Assembly: GCF_900142975.1 (NCBI RefSeq)
Contig: NZ_LT670848.1
Location: forward strand, 3,782,001 to 3,846,000
Direction of reading: 5' to 3'
Source: Salegentibacter salegens
GTDB lineage: Bacteria > Bacteroidota > Bacteroidia > Flavobacteriales > Flavobacteriaceae
DNA length: 64,000 nucleotides
How positions within the stretch are numbered: the first letter of the stretch is position 1; each line of letters opens with the position of its first letter. The notes below the pieces were generated by a model. That model was not told where the DNA came from and ran no database searches. It worked only from the letters and a program-made list of their open reading frames with translations. Shown piece by piece: positions 35,778 to 43,810 of this stretch. The translations under genes were made by a program, and so were the position numbers.

Positions 35778-36785
35778 TTATTTATCATTAACGATAGAAA
35801 TTAAATCGATAAGACGACTGGAATACCCGATTTCATTATCATACCAACCAATAATCTTAATTAATTTCCCTCCAATCACCGATGTCATTTGTGCGTCAAA
35901 AATACACGAATGGGGATTATTATTTATATCTATGGAAACTATCGGGTCTTCGGTATAGCTAAGTATTCCTTTTAAAGTAGTTTCTGCAGCTTTTTTAAAA
36001 ATTAAGTTTATTTCCTCAATATTGGTTTCTTTACTCACATTTAACGTCATATCGGTCAAAGAACCATTTGGCACGGGAACTCTAATTCCGCAGCCGCCTA
36101 TAACATCGCTAATATCTGGGAAAATACCGGTTAGGGCTTTTGCTGCTCCAGTGGTAGTAGGAATTATAGATTGTGCCGCGGCCCGGCTTCTTCTTAAGTC
36201 GCGATGCGGTTTATCGTGTAAACTTTGGTCTGATGTATAAGAATGTATCGTGGTAATATAAGCCTGTTCAACTTTAAAATTTTCGTGAATAAGTTTGAGC
36301 ATTGGGGCTGCATTATTGGTGGTACAGCTGGCATTGGAAATTATTTTTTCAGTGCCATCCAGAATATGCTCATTTACTCCTAAAACTACCATTTTAATTT
36401 GATCGTCTTCCGGTGGAACCGATAGAATTACTTTTTTCGCTCCGTTCTCAATATGGTGTTGAAGATCTTTTGAGGTCTTAAATTTCCCGGTAGATTCTAC
36501 TACGGTATCAACTTCATAGTTATTCCAGTGAATTTCGCTGGGATGAGAAGCATTTAATAATGGGATTGATTTACCATTTACAATAATATTATTTCCTTCT
36601 GAAGAAATTTCAGCAGGGGAAACCCCGTGAATACTATCATACTTTAATAAATGAGCAAGAGTTTTAGCATCGGCCAGGTCGTTTATTGCAACAACCTTAA
36701 TGCTTTTGTTCTCGATTAAAAGTCTAAAGAGGCTGCGCCCAATACGGCCAAAACCGTTTATGGCAATATTGATGCTTTTATTCAT
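35778..36785 (-). CDS. gap: Glyceraldehyde-3-phosphate dehydrogenase, type I
   Basis: 335 aa. Converts glyceraldehyde 3-phosphate, phosphate and NAD(P)+ to 1,3-bisphosphoglycerate. NAD motif NGFGRIGRSLFRLL (about 10-23), catalytic Cys in SNASCTTNNAAPML, and the SLHDKPHRDLRRSRAAAQSI phosphate loop are all present. VVAINDLAD suggests NAD preference. It starts 18 bp after the lipA stop on the same strand and may be cotranscribed. Many flavobacteria have more than one gap gene, so this need not be the main glycolytic copy. Confidence 0.95.
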   Translation of the reverse strand: MNKSINIAINGFGRIGRSLFRLLIENKSIKVVAINDLADAKTLAHLLKYDSIHGVSPAEISSEGNNIIVNGKSIPLLNASHPSEIHWNNYEVDTVVESTGKFKTSKDLQHHIENGAKKVILSVPPEDDQIKMVVLGVNEHILDGTEKIISNASCTTNNAAPMLKLIHENFKVEQAYITTIHSYTSDQSLHDKPHRDLRRSRAAAQSIIPTTTGAAKALTGIFPDISDVIGGCGIRVPVPNGSLTDMTLNVSKETNIEEINLIFKKAAETTLKGILSYTEDPIVSIDINNNPHSCIFDAQMTSVIGGKLIKIIGWYDNEIGYSSRLIDLISIVNDK

Positions 36786-36803
36786 TTATTTCAGGAAAAA
36801 AAC

Positions 36804-37682
36804 TTAGTCGATATGTTTGTGAGCTTTATAAGAAGAACGAACCAAAGCGCTGCTTTCTACGTGACGAAATCCAAGATCAAGACCAATAGCCTCGTATTTC
36901 TTAAACTGGTCTGGCGTAATAAATTGCTTTACCGGTAAGTGCTTTTTGCTGGGCTGTAAATATTGCCCAATAGTTACCACATCTACATCTACACTTCTTA
37001 GATCGTGTAGGGTTTGGATAACTTCATCTTCTTTTTCACCAAGACCAAGCATAATCCCCGATTTGGTTCTATTCACGCCTTGTTGCTTTAGGTAGCGAAG
37101 TACTTCAAGACTACGATCGTATTTTGCCTGGATCCTCACTTCACGGGTTAACCTTTTTACGGTTTCCATATTATGGGAAACAACTTCTGGCATTACTTCT
37201 ACAATACGGTCTATATTACGCTCATTTCCCTGGAAGTCCGGGACAAGAGTTTCTAAAGTGGTTTCAGGGTTCATTCGGCGAATAGCCTTTACGGTTTCTG
37301 CCCAAATAATAGAGCCCATATCTTTAAGATCGTCGCGGTCTACACTTGTTACCACGGCGTGTTTAATACCCATAATTTTAATAGAACGGGCTACTTTTTC
37401 GGGTTCATCCCAGTCTACCGTTTCAGGGCGGCCGGTTTTTACACCGCAAAATCCGCAGGAACGTGTACAAACATTCCCCAAAATCATAAAAGTAGCGGTG
37501 CCTTCGCTCCAGCATTCACCCATATTAGGGCAACTACCCGAGGTGCAAATGGTATGCAAATCGTATTTGTCTACCAGGCTGCGAAGTTCGGTATATTTTT
37601 TACCGGTTGGAAGTTTTACCCTTAACCATTTTGGTTTGGCTTTCGGCTTTTCTTTTACTGGGCTTATAGTGTCTGTACTCAT
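36804..37682 (-). CDS. lipA: Lipoyl synthase
   Basis: 292 aa. Radical-SAM enzyme that inserts two sulfur atoms into octanoyl groups on lipoyl domains. The auxiliary cluster cysteines lie in [16 protein letters not shown] (about 44-59), and the radical-SAM CxxxCxxC is in [15 protein letters not shown] (about 73-87). The RSS motif is at the C-terminus as ALVRSSYKA. Length is typical. Confidence 0.96.
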   Translation of the reverse strand: MSTDTISPVKEKPKAKPKWLRVKLPTGKKYTELRSLVDKYDLHTICTSGSCPNMGECWSEGTATFMILGNVCTRSCGFCGVKTGRPETVDWDEPEKVARSIKIMGIKHAVVTSVDRDDLKDMGSIIWAETVKAIRRMNPETTLETLVPDFQGNERNIDRIVEVMPEVVSHNMETVKRLTREVRIQAKYDRSLEVLRYLKQQGVNRTKSGIMLGLGEKEDEVIQTLHDLRSVDVDVVTIGQYLQPSKKHLPVKQFITPDQFKKYEAIGLDLGFRHVESSALVRSSYKAHKHID

Positions 37683-37699
37683 AGCAAAAATCTAGGTTT

Positions 37700-37707
37700 C
37701 AAAGATA
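37700..37707 (-). promoter_or_regulatory. Bacteroidota -7 element candidate for lipA
   Basis: Reads TATCTTTG on the minus strand, a full TAnnTTTG match, 18 bp before the lipA start. The -33 element is unclear. Confidence 0.42.
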
Positions 37708-37755
37708 CAATAATCTAGTGAACTGCATAAATTAGAACGTTAAGTCGGTGATAAC

Positions 37756-38328
37756 TTACACCGATTTTCGTGCTTCAATAATTTCGGCAAGTAACTTTTT
37801 GGCTCTCAGGAGTTTAATTTTTACATTGTTCATAGGTTCGTCCAGGCTCTGGGCGATTTCTTTATAAGATTTCTCCTGGAAATACCTAAGATTAATCACT
37901 TCCTGGTAATGTGGCTTCAGTTGTTTAATATCGGTTAGCAATTGTGCTAAATGTTGTTCGCTAATTAATTTATCTTCAATAGTAGGGGTTTCATCTGCAA
38001 TTCGATAAACCTTTTCATTCTGATCTGAAGTAGTTTGAGACCTTATAGAAGACTTTTGCTTCCGAAGCATATCTACGTGAATATTCTTTGAAATGGCGAT
38101 AAGCCAGGTGCTAAAAGAAAAATCTTCATTAAAAGTGTGAATTTTATTAAAGGCCTTGGAAAAAGTTTGAATGGTAATATCTTCAGATTCGTAAGCGTTT
38201 CCGGTTTTTTTAAGCTGAAAGCCGTAAACATTATCCCAAAAAGTATCGAGTAAATAATTAAAAGCAGACTGACTCCCTTTTTTGGCAGCTTTAATTTTGG
38301 TAAGTAGCAATTCGTGATTTATTTCCAA
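37756..38328 (-). CDS. ECF-type RNA polymerase sigma factor
   Basis: 190 aa from a TTG at 38326-38328 (LEINHELL); a longer frame from an ATG at 38412 would read through the coding part of the upstream glycosyltransferase and looks spurious. Sigma region 2 is about 20-95 (YLLDTFWDNVYGF, DITIQTFSKAFNKI, FSTWLIAISKNIHVDMLR). Region 4 is about 125-185 (PHYQEVINLRYFQEKSYKEI). No anti-sigma factor is nearby. It overlaps the glycosyltransferase stop by 10 bp, so the two are coupled. The N-terminus is the least certain part. Confidence 0.88.
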   Translation of the reverse strand: MEINHELLLTKIKAAKKGSQSAFNYLLDTFWDNVYGFQLKKTGNAYESEDITIQTFSKAFNKIHTFNEDFSFSTWLIAISKNIHVDMLRKQKSSIRSQTTSDQNEKVYRIADETPTIEDKLISEQHLAQLLTDIKQLKPHYQEVINLRYFQEKSYKEIAQSLDEPMNNVKIKLLRAKKLLAEIIEARKSV

Positions 38329-39422
38329 TGGGTAGGTTTTGAAACGCTGTTTGCTATATATATGCCAAATTGGGTAAATATTAAAAATACTTCTAAAAAC
38401 GGAAATAACCAAACCACATCGGTCTCCTGGAGTTTCTGTGCCGATTTAGCATAAACAATCGCTTGTAATAATAAAACGAGGCCTGCCACACCTAATACTA
38501 GCTCCCATTGAAATTGAATTATTAATAACACAGCCAATAATATCCAGAAAAAGAATCGCGAAACATAAAATAAGCCCAGTAAAAATTTGTCTTTGGTTTT
38601 ATAAAACCCGGCAACTGAAGCGTGTCTTCTTTTTTGATGAAACCAGGATTTTAAATCGGTTTTTGGGACACTTCGCGTAGTGGCTTCGGGGTGATGACAA
38701 ATAAAAGTATTTTCTTCATTTCCTCCTTCATTTACAAAAAGATCATCGTCACCCGAACGTAGGTGCAAATGATTTGCAAATCCTTTTTGATCATAGAATT
38801 GTTTGGAAGTATAAGCGAGATTTCTACCTACCCCCATATATGGATTTCCTAATTTTGCATAAGAAAAATATTGAATAGCGGTAAGCAGGGTCTCGAAACG
38901 AATAAGTTTGTTAAGTAGTGATTTACTGTTTTTAAAATAACCACCGTAACCTAAAACAATACTCTTTTCTTCCTGAAAGCCGGCAGCCATATGGGTAATC
39001 CAGTTGCGGCTTTGGGGGGCGCAATCGGCATCGGTAAAAATTAAATAAGGATTCCGGGCTTTTTTTATCCCCAGGGTAAGTGCATACTTTTTATTGGCCC
39101 AAAAAGCTTCATTATTTTGGACGTCTACTAATTTAACCCGACCATCCAGGGCCTGGAAATTTTCTATAACCTCCAAAGTTTCATCCTGTGAAGCATCATT
39201 AATAATGATAACTTCAAAATCGGGATAATCTTGCTCGAGGATTGGAGGGAGGAAGTTTTTAAGGTTTTCGGCTTCATTTTTTGCACAAACTATAACCGAG
39301 ACCGGCAGGTTTACCGAACCAGAATTTTTGGTTTTATCACTTGCAAATGCGAAAAAGGCTAAATAATAGGCGAGAATAATTAAGGAAAATAAAAAGAAAA
39401 ATCCCAGTAGAAGTGTTGCCAT
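38319..39422 (-). CDS. Family 2 glycosyltransferase, membrane-bound
   Basis: 367 aa. One membrane helix at the start (residues 4-26) and two or three at the end (about 275-355) enclose a GT-A domain. The nucleotide-binding opening PVSVIVCAKNEAENL (about 40-54), the metal-binding FTDADCAPQS (about 132-141) and QKRRHASVAG (near 262), the equivalent of QxxRW, are visible. It uses an NDP-sugar to build a cell-surface glycan or glycolipid; the acceptor is unknown. It follows a small membrane protein by 5 bp and overlaps the sigma factor gene. Confidence 0.9.
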   Translation of the reverse strand: MATLLLGFFFLFSLIILAYYLAFFAFASDKTKNSGSVNLPVSVIVCAKNEAENLKNFLPPILEQDYPDFEVIIINDASQDETLEVIENFQALDGRVKLVDVQNNEAFWANKKYALTLGIKKARNPYLIFTDADCAPQSRNWITHMAAGFQEEKSIVLGYGGYFKNSKSLLNKLIRFETLLTAIQYFSYAKLGNPYMGVGRNLAYTSKQFYDQKGFANHLHLRSGDDDLFVNEGGNEENTFICHHPEATTRSVPKTDLKSWFHQKRRHASVAGFYKTKDKFLLGLFYVSRFFFWILLAVLLIIQFQWELVLGVAGLVLLLQAIVYAKSAQKLQETDVVWLFPFLEVFLIFTQFGIYIANSVSKPTHWK

Positions 39423-39427
39423 TTATT

Positions 39428-39640
39428 CTAATTAGCCGCTTTCTTTTCTTCTCCAGAGCAATCAGACATTTCATCGGGCATTTTTCCACAGAAACTGCAG
39501 GCTTCACCCTCTTTATTTAAAAACGGACTTTGGCTTGCGCAGGTTCCTGCAAATTTACCATCTTTCTTTCCCCATATTTTTATGGCAATTCCGGCAAAGG
39601 CCAGTCCTAAAAGTACTATTGTTATTAAAAATAATTGCAT
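39428..39640 (-). CDS. Small membrane-anchored four-cysteine protein
   Basis: 70 aa. Residues 1-20 form a membrane segment. The mature part carries four cysteines (TCASQ, EACSFCGK and SDCSG). C-x-x-C and its spacing could bind metal or hold disulfides. Conserved small proteins of this kind occur in Flavobacteriia without known function. First gene of the operon with the glycosyltransferase and sigma factor. Confidence 0.72.
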   Translation of the reverse strand: MQLFLITIVLLGLAFAGIAIKIWGKKDGKFAGTCASQSPFLNKEGEACSFCGKMPDEMSDCSGEEKKAAN

Positions 39641-39723
39641 AGCTGTATTTTTTCTAAAACCTCCTTTTTAAAGCAGGTTTTTATTTTAATAATTCCCCGA
39701 AAATCTCGGGCGTATTACTAGTG

Positions 39724-39731
39724 CAAAAATA
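39724..39731 (-). promoter_or_regulatory. Bacteroidota -7 element candidate for the 39.6-37.8 kb operon
   Basis: Reads TATTTTTG on the minus strand, a full TAnnTTTG match, about 85 bp before the small four-cysteine gene. No clear -33 box. Confidence 0.38.
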
Positions 39732-39871
39732 ACAATAAAATGACGTTTGGGAAAATTAAGGGGAATATTAGTATAAGCTTTACATACTTTAACTAAAATT
39801 TAATCGTAAATCACTAAAAATGTCGGGATTAGGGAATAAATTAGTTCGATTAAACTACTAAAAACTATATT

Positions 39872-40492
39872 ATGAAAACTAAGATTTTAATAGTACTCCT
39901 GGCAGCTTTTGCTTTTAGTTTTACTTCTTGTGAAGATACTAAGAAAAAGGAAGAAGAAAGAGCTAAAATTGAGCAACAAGAAGCCGAGCGGCAGGCTGAA
40001 ATGGCAGCTGAAGAAGAACGTATGGAAATGGAATCTAACAGTATTGCTGCCAAAGCAATGCAAACAGATTCTTTAAGTACTCTTGTTAGCGCACTGCAAA
40101 ATGCAGATTTAGCCGATACTTTTACCGAAGATGAAGGTCCATATACGGTGTTTGCACCAACGAACAGTGCCTTTGAAAAGGTTGACCAGGCTACGATGGA
40201 TGAATTGATGAAAAGTGAAAACCAGGATCAATTAGCCACGGTATTAAAATATCATGTAGTAGATGATGAAATCACTGCTTCAGATTTAAGCCAAATGATT
40301 GAAGATGGGGAAGGCGAAGCAAGTTTTTCTACCATGGATGGCGCAGAACTTAAAGTAATGATGGATGGAGACAATATTGTTCTCCAGGACGAAAATGGAA
40401 ACAAAGCAACTATTATTGCTACAGATATTGAAGCATCCAACGGAATGGTGCACCTTATTGATGCTGTGGTAATGAAGAAAAAAGAATCTTAG
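39872..40492 (+). CDS. Fasciclin (FAS1)-domain lipoprotein
   Basis: 206 aa. Lipobox FTSC (Cys 20), then a strongly charged helical linker rich in Lys, Glu and Gln (about 21-60), then one FAS1 domain (about 68-203). Its H1 motif is in YTVFAPTNSAFEKV and the H2 region is in GNKATIIATDIEASNGMVHLID. FAS1 domains mediate adhesion or bind ligands. It is single and closed by the terminator at 40516. It is convergent with the TPP riboswitch. Confidence 0.92.
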   Translation: MKTKILIVLLAAFAFSFTSCEDTKKKEEERAKIEQQEAERQAEMAAEEERMEMESNSIAAKAMQTDSLSTLVSALQNADLADTFTEDEGPYTVFAPTNSAFEKVDQATMDELMKSENQDQLATVLKYHVVDDEITASDLSQMIEDGEGEASFSTMDGAELKVMMDGDNIVLQDENGNKATIIATDIEASNGMVHLIDAVVMKKKES

Positions 40493-40515
40493 AATAAAAG
40501 ATTGATTTTAATTAT

Positions 40516-40552
40516 AATCCACTGGTAATATTTTGCCGGTGGATTTTTTTTT
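40516..40552 (+). terminator. Intrinsic terminator after the fasciclin gene
   Basis: AATCCACTGG and CCGGTGGATT form a 10-bp stem (one G-U pair) with a 10-nt loop, followed by nine T residues. Confidence 0.87.
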
Positions 40553-40561
40553 GAAGTTATT

Positions 40562-40603
40562 TTAAAAAAGAAAAGCTTCATTTTCTTTGAGGAAAATGAA
40601 GCT
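40562..40603 (-). terminator. Intrinsic terminator 3' of the TPP riboswitch
   Basis: AGCTTCATTTTC and GAAAATGAAGCT form a 12-bp stem with a 6-nt loop. On the minus strand it is followed by a T-rich tract (TTTTCTTTTTT). It lies about 30 nt past the riboswitch, where an expression platform would be. The plus strand after the stem has no T run, so it does not serve the fasciclin gene. Confidence 0.8.
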
Positions 40604-40634
40604 CTCTCTTAAAAGACAATAAAGTCTTTACAGA

Positions 40635-40710
40635 TTCAATATTTCCTACGCTGGGATTAACCAGATCAGGTTTTACGGGTATATCTCAGCCTAAGCACCC
40701 CGATATTGAT
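40635..40710 (-). ncRNA. TPP riboswitch (THI element), no downstream gene
   Basis: On the minus strand the conserved parts appear in order: CGGGGTGC, GGCTGAGATATACCC, ACCTGATCTGGTTAAT, and CCAGCGTAGGAA. P1 closes by pairing TCAATAT with ATATTGA. The CTGAGA and CCTGAT cores that bind thiamine pyrophosphate are intact. It is followed by a terminator at 40562-40603 and then by the end of a gene on the other strand. The nearest minus-strand gene after it is about 1 kb away and is separated by that terminator. It lies directly after the murB stop. Confidence 0.9.
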
Positions 40711-40809
40711 AGTATAAATATAAGATTATTTTTAAGTTTAAATTGCTAATTTTAAGCTAAATAACTGATTGATTTTGTAGGCTGAACGTTAAATATTTTC
40801 CTACAGGAA

Positions 40810-41823
40810 TTAAAAAACATTCACCTCGGGTTCAAGCCTTATCTTATATTTTTTATAGATTTTATCCTGAATTTCTTTAGAAAGACCCAAAATTTCTTCT
40901 CCAGTTGCGTTTCCGTAATTTACCAAAACCAATGCCTGGTTTTTATGTACCCCGGCATCTCCCTGGCGGTAGCCTTTTAAACCAGCCTGATCTATTAACC
41001 AGCCAGCTGGAATTTTTATGTTATTTGCCTGCAAGGCATAAAAAGGGATTTCAGGAAATTGCTTCTGAAGTTTTTTAAATTCCGATTCCTTAATTACCGG
41101 GTTTTTAAAAAAGCTGCCGCTGTTGCCCAGTTCCCTGGGATCGGGTAATTTTTGCTGCCGAATACTTACAACGGCATCAGAAATATTTTTAATTGTAGGT
41201 TCTTTAATCTCGTACTTATCTAATTCAGCCTGGATTGCGCCATAAGATGTGCTTAATTGATGATTTCTTTTACTCAATCTAAAGTTTACTGAAGTGATAA
41301 TATATTCTCCCTTCAGCTTATTTTTAAATACAGAGTTGCGGTAATCAAATTCGCATTGTTGCAGGTTGAAAGTTTTAATTTCCAGCGTTTGTATGCGCAT
41401 AGCTTCGCAAGATTCAAAAGTGTCTTTAAGCTCCACGCCATAAGCGCCAATATTCTGTACCGGTGCTGTGCCTACATTACCTGGGATTAGGGATAGGTTT
41501 TCTAATCCGCCGTATCCTTTTTCTATACAATAAAGCACAAATTGGTGCCAGTTTTCACCGGCACCAACTTTTAAAACCACTTCATCCCGACTTTCAGAAA
41601 TAAGTTCTATTCCCTTTATACCAATATGAACAACGGTTTTATCTATATCCTGGGTAAGCAACATATTACTGCCGCCTCCAAGTACAAAAATTTCTGACGC
41701 ATAGGTTTGCTGTAATACTTCGCGCAATTCTTCAGTAGCATGCACCGAAACGAATTTCCGGGCATTTACATCTACTCCAAACGTATTGTGTTCTTTCAGC
41801 GAAAAATTTTCAGCAACCTGCAT
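40810..41823 (-). CDS. murB: UDP-N-acetylenolpyruvoylglucosamine reductase
   Basis: 337 aa. FAD/NADPH enzyme that reduces UDP-GlcNAc-enolpyruvate to UDP-MurNAc in peptidoglycan synthesis. The N-terminal NTFGVD, FVLGGGSNMLL (about 45-55) and LSLIPGNVGTAPVQNIGAYG (about 110-129) are hallmarks. The C-terminal LGNSGSFFKNPV holds the catalytic Ser. It is a type I enzyme by its length. It starts 2 bp after the stop of the aminotransferase gene, so the two form an operon. Confidence 0.96.
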   Translation of the reverse strand: MQVAENFSLKEHNTFGVDVNARKFVSVHATEELREVLQQTYASEIFVLGGGSNMLLTQDIDKTVVHIGIKGIELISESRDEVVLKVGAGENWHQFVLYCIEKGYGGLENLSLIPGNVGTAPVQNIGAYGVELKDTFESCEAMRIQTLEIKTFNLQQCEFDYRNSVFKNKLKGEYIITSVNFRLSKRNHQLSTSYGAIQAELDKYEIKEPTIKNISDAVVSIRQQKLPDPRELGNSGSFFKNPVIKESEFKKLQKQFPEIPFYALQANNIKIPAGWLIDQAGLKGYRQGDAGVHKNQALVLVNYGNATGEEILGLSKEIQDKIYKKYKIRLEPEVNVF

Positions 41824-41825
41824 AA

Positions 41826-43016
41826 CTATTTGTTATATTCTTCCAGGGCTATTTTAAGAATTTCTATGGCTTTTTCCAGATTTTCTTTTTTCAAAACATA
41901 AGCAATTCGCACCTGGTTCATCCCGGTGTTTGGGGTAGAGTAGAAGCCATTAGCGGGTGCTACCATTACTGTTTCTCCGTTATGCTGAAATTCTTCCAGC
42001 AACCACTGGGCAAATTTATCGGCGTTATCTATTGGTAATTCTGCGATGCAGTAAAATGCACCTTTTGGTTTTGCTACTTTTACGCCGGGAATTTGCTCTA
42101 AACCTTCAATTAAAAGGTTTCTTCGCTCGGTATATTCTTTATTTACATCTTCAAAATATTCATCTGGCGTATCAAGTGCAGCTTCAGCAGCGATTTGCGC
42201 AAATGTAGGCGGACTTAATCTTGCCTGTGCAAATTTCATTGCGGCAATCATAACTTCCTTATTCTTTGAAACCAGACAGCCAATTCTTGCGCCACACATA
42301 CTGTAACGTTTAGAAACAGAATCTACCATAATAGCGTTTTGTTCCAGCCCGGGAATGCTCATAATAGAATGATGTTTTACACCATCGTAAGCGAATTCAC
42401 GATACACTTCATCGGCAACAATAAATAAGTCGTGTTTTAGCGCCAAATCTGCAAGTTGCTGAATTTCTTCACGCGTATAAAGATATCCGGTAGGATTTCC
42501 TGGATTACAGAGTAAAATCGCTTTAGTTTTATCAGTAATTAATTTTTCAAATTCTGAGATCGGAGGAAGCGAAAAATTGTCTTCTATAGATCCTTTAATA
42601 GGAACTATTTGCACTCCTGAAGCCGTTGCAAAACCATTATAATTTGCATAAAAAGGCTCTGGAATAATTACTTCATCTCCGGGGTCGGTAATACTTCCCA
42701 TAGCAAATAATAAAGCTTCAGAACCTCCGGTAGTGATAATAATATCTAAAGCATCAACCGGGATATCATTCTTACGATAGTATTTAGCCAATTTGGTTCT
42801 ATAAGATTCAAAACCTGCAGAATGGCTGTAAGAAAGAACATCTATGTTGTTATTCTTTACAGCATCTAAAGCTGCTTTTGGCGTTTCAATATCTGGTTGC
42901 CCAATATTTAGCTGGTATATTTTTTTTCCTTTTTTTACGGCTGCTTCAGCAAAAGGAACTAATTTTCTTATTGGAGATTCGGGCATGTTGCGCCCTTTGT
43001 TTGAAATACTTGGCAT
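41826..43016 (-). CDS. PLP-dependent class I/II aminotransferase
   Basis: 396 aa from the ATG at 43016 (MPSISNKGRNMPESPIRKLV); an in-frame ATG eight codons earlier lies in a less plausible leader. Aspartate-aminotransferase fold. GQPDIETP (about 38-45), GGSEALLFAM, NPGNPTGYLYTREE and DSVSKRYSMCGARIGC with the PLP lysine are all seen. The exact amino donor is not defined by sequence; AspC-like or branched-chain/aromatic activities are possible. Operon with murB. Confidence 0.9.
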   Translation of the reverse strand: MPSISNKGRNMPESPIRKLVPFAEAAVKKGKKIYQLNIGQPDIETPKAALDAVKNNNIDVLSYSHSAGFESYRTKLAKYYRKNDIPVDALDIIITTGGSEALLFAMGSITDPGDEVIIPEPFYANYNGFATASGVQIVPIKGSIEDNFSLPPISEFEKLITDKTKAILLCNPGNPTGYLYTREEIQQLADLALKHDLFIVADEVYREFAYDGVKHHSIMSIPGLEQNAIMVDSVSKRYSMCGARIGCLVSKNKEVMIAAMKFAQARLSPPTFAQIAAEAALDTPDEYFEDVNKEYTERRNLLIEGLEQIPGVKVAKPKGAFYCIAELPIDNADKFAQWLLEEFQHNGETVMVAPANGFYSTPNTGMNQVRIAYVLKKENLEKAIEILKIALEEYNK

Positions 43017-43137
43017 GGAATTGATTTTTATAAAGTGCAAAAATGCAAAATTCCTGTAAGATTCTAAGCCTATTTTTAGTTATAATTGGCTTAAACAAAA
43101 TTGCATTTTTAAGTGTAATATTAAATTTATAGGCGTA

Positions 43138-43268
43138 AAAAAGCCGTTTGAAAAGTCTTATTTCCGTCAAGCTGTCCCGGCGCTTCGGGATTGTTTCAGC
43201 TTCTAAGATCTTAGATCCTGAAATAAATTCAGGATGACGTTTATAAAAAACATTTCAAACGGCTTTTT
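43138..43268 (-). terminator. Terminator stem with a palindromic repeat in its loop
   Basis: AAAAAGCCGTTTGAAA (43138-43153) and its exact reverse complement (43253-43268) form a 16-bp stem for the DUF1573 gene at 43286. The 99-bp loop contains its own hairpins: AAGCTG with CAGCTT around a CCCG/CGGG stem, a CTAAGATCTTAG palindrome, and ATCCTGAA with TTCAGGAT. The ends CGTCA and TGACG bracket the insert. This looks like a dispersed REP-type repeat lodged in a terminator loop. Confidence 0.7.
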
Positions 43269-43285
43269 ATTTCTTCATCTCAAAA

Positions 43286-43675
43286 TTAACGGCTACTATC
43301 ATCCTCGATAACTCTACCTTTAATTTTAAGCGATTTTGTAGCTTCTTCGGCATTAGAATAAACGGTAACGGTCTTTCTAATTGGTCCAACCAATTTAGTG
43401 TTATATTTTACCTGAATTTCCCCGGTTTCTCCCGGTTGAATTGGTTCTTCAGGTTTCTTTGGAATTGTACAGCCACAACTTGAAGTTACATTGGCAATAA
43501 CCAATGGGACATTTCCAGTATTGGTGAATTCAAAAACGCGAACACCGTCACTTCCTTTTTTTATTTCGCCATAATCAATAGTTTCAGATTTGAATTCTAT
43601 TTTGGCTGTTTCCTGTGCCATTGCAGTGCCTAAACCGGCAACAACAAAAATGGCAATAGCGATTAACTTTTTCAT
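43286..43675 (-). CDS. DUF1573-domain exported protein
   Basis: 129 aa. Signal peptide 1-20 (ending AMAQ). The DUF1573 Ig-like fold is recognised by IEFKSETIDYGEIKKGSDG, VFEFTNTGNVPLVIANVTSSCGCT and PGETGEIQVKYNTK. The CGC pair is conserved. Usually short periplasmic proteins of unknown role, common in Bacteroidota. Divergent from valS. Confidence 0.9.
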   Translation of the reverse strand: MKKLIAIAIFVVAGLGTAMAQETAKIEFKSETIDYGEIKKGSDGVRVFEFTNTGNVPLVIANVTSSCGCTIPKKPEEPIQPGETGEIQVKYNTKLVGPIRKTVTVYSNAEEATKSLKIKGRVIEDDSSR

Positions 43676-43776
43676 AATTTCTGGTTTTTAATAAACGAAA
43701 GGTAAAGATAAGCTGAAATGATGTACACTCAAAATTATATTCAAATCAACTTCTTTTATAATCCTTAAGTTATAAT

Positions 43777-43784
43777 TACTTTTG
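43777..43784 (+). promoter_or_regulatory. Bacteroidota -7 element candidate for valS
   Basis: TACTTTTG matches TAnnTTTG, 26 bp before the valS ATG. The -33 box is poor. Confidence 0.42.
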
Positions 43785-43810
43785 CCTTTATTTTCAAAAA
43801 CCAGACCAAT

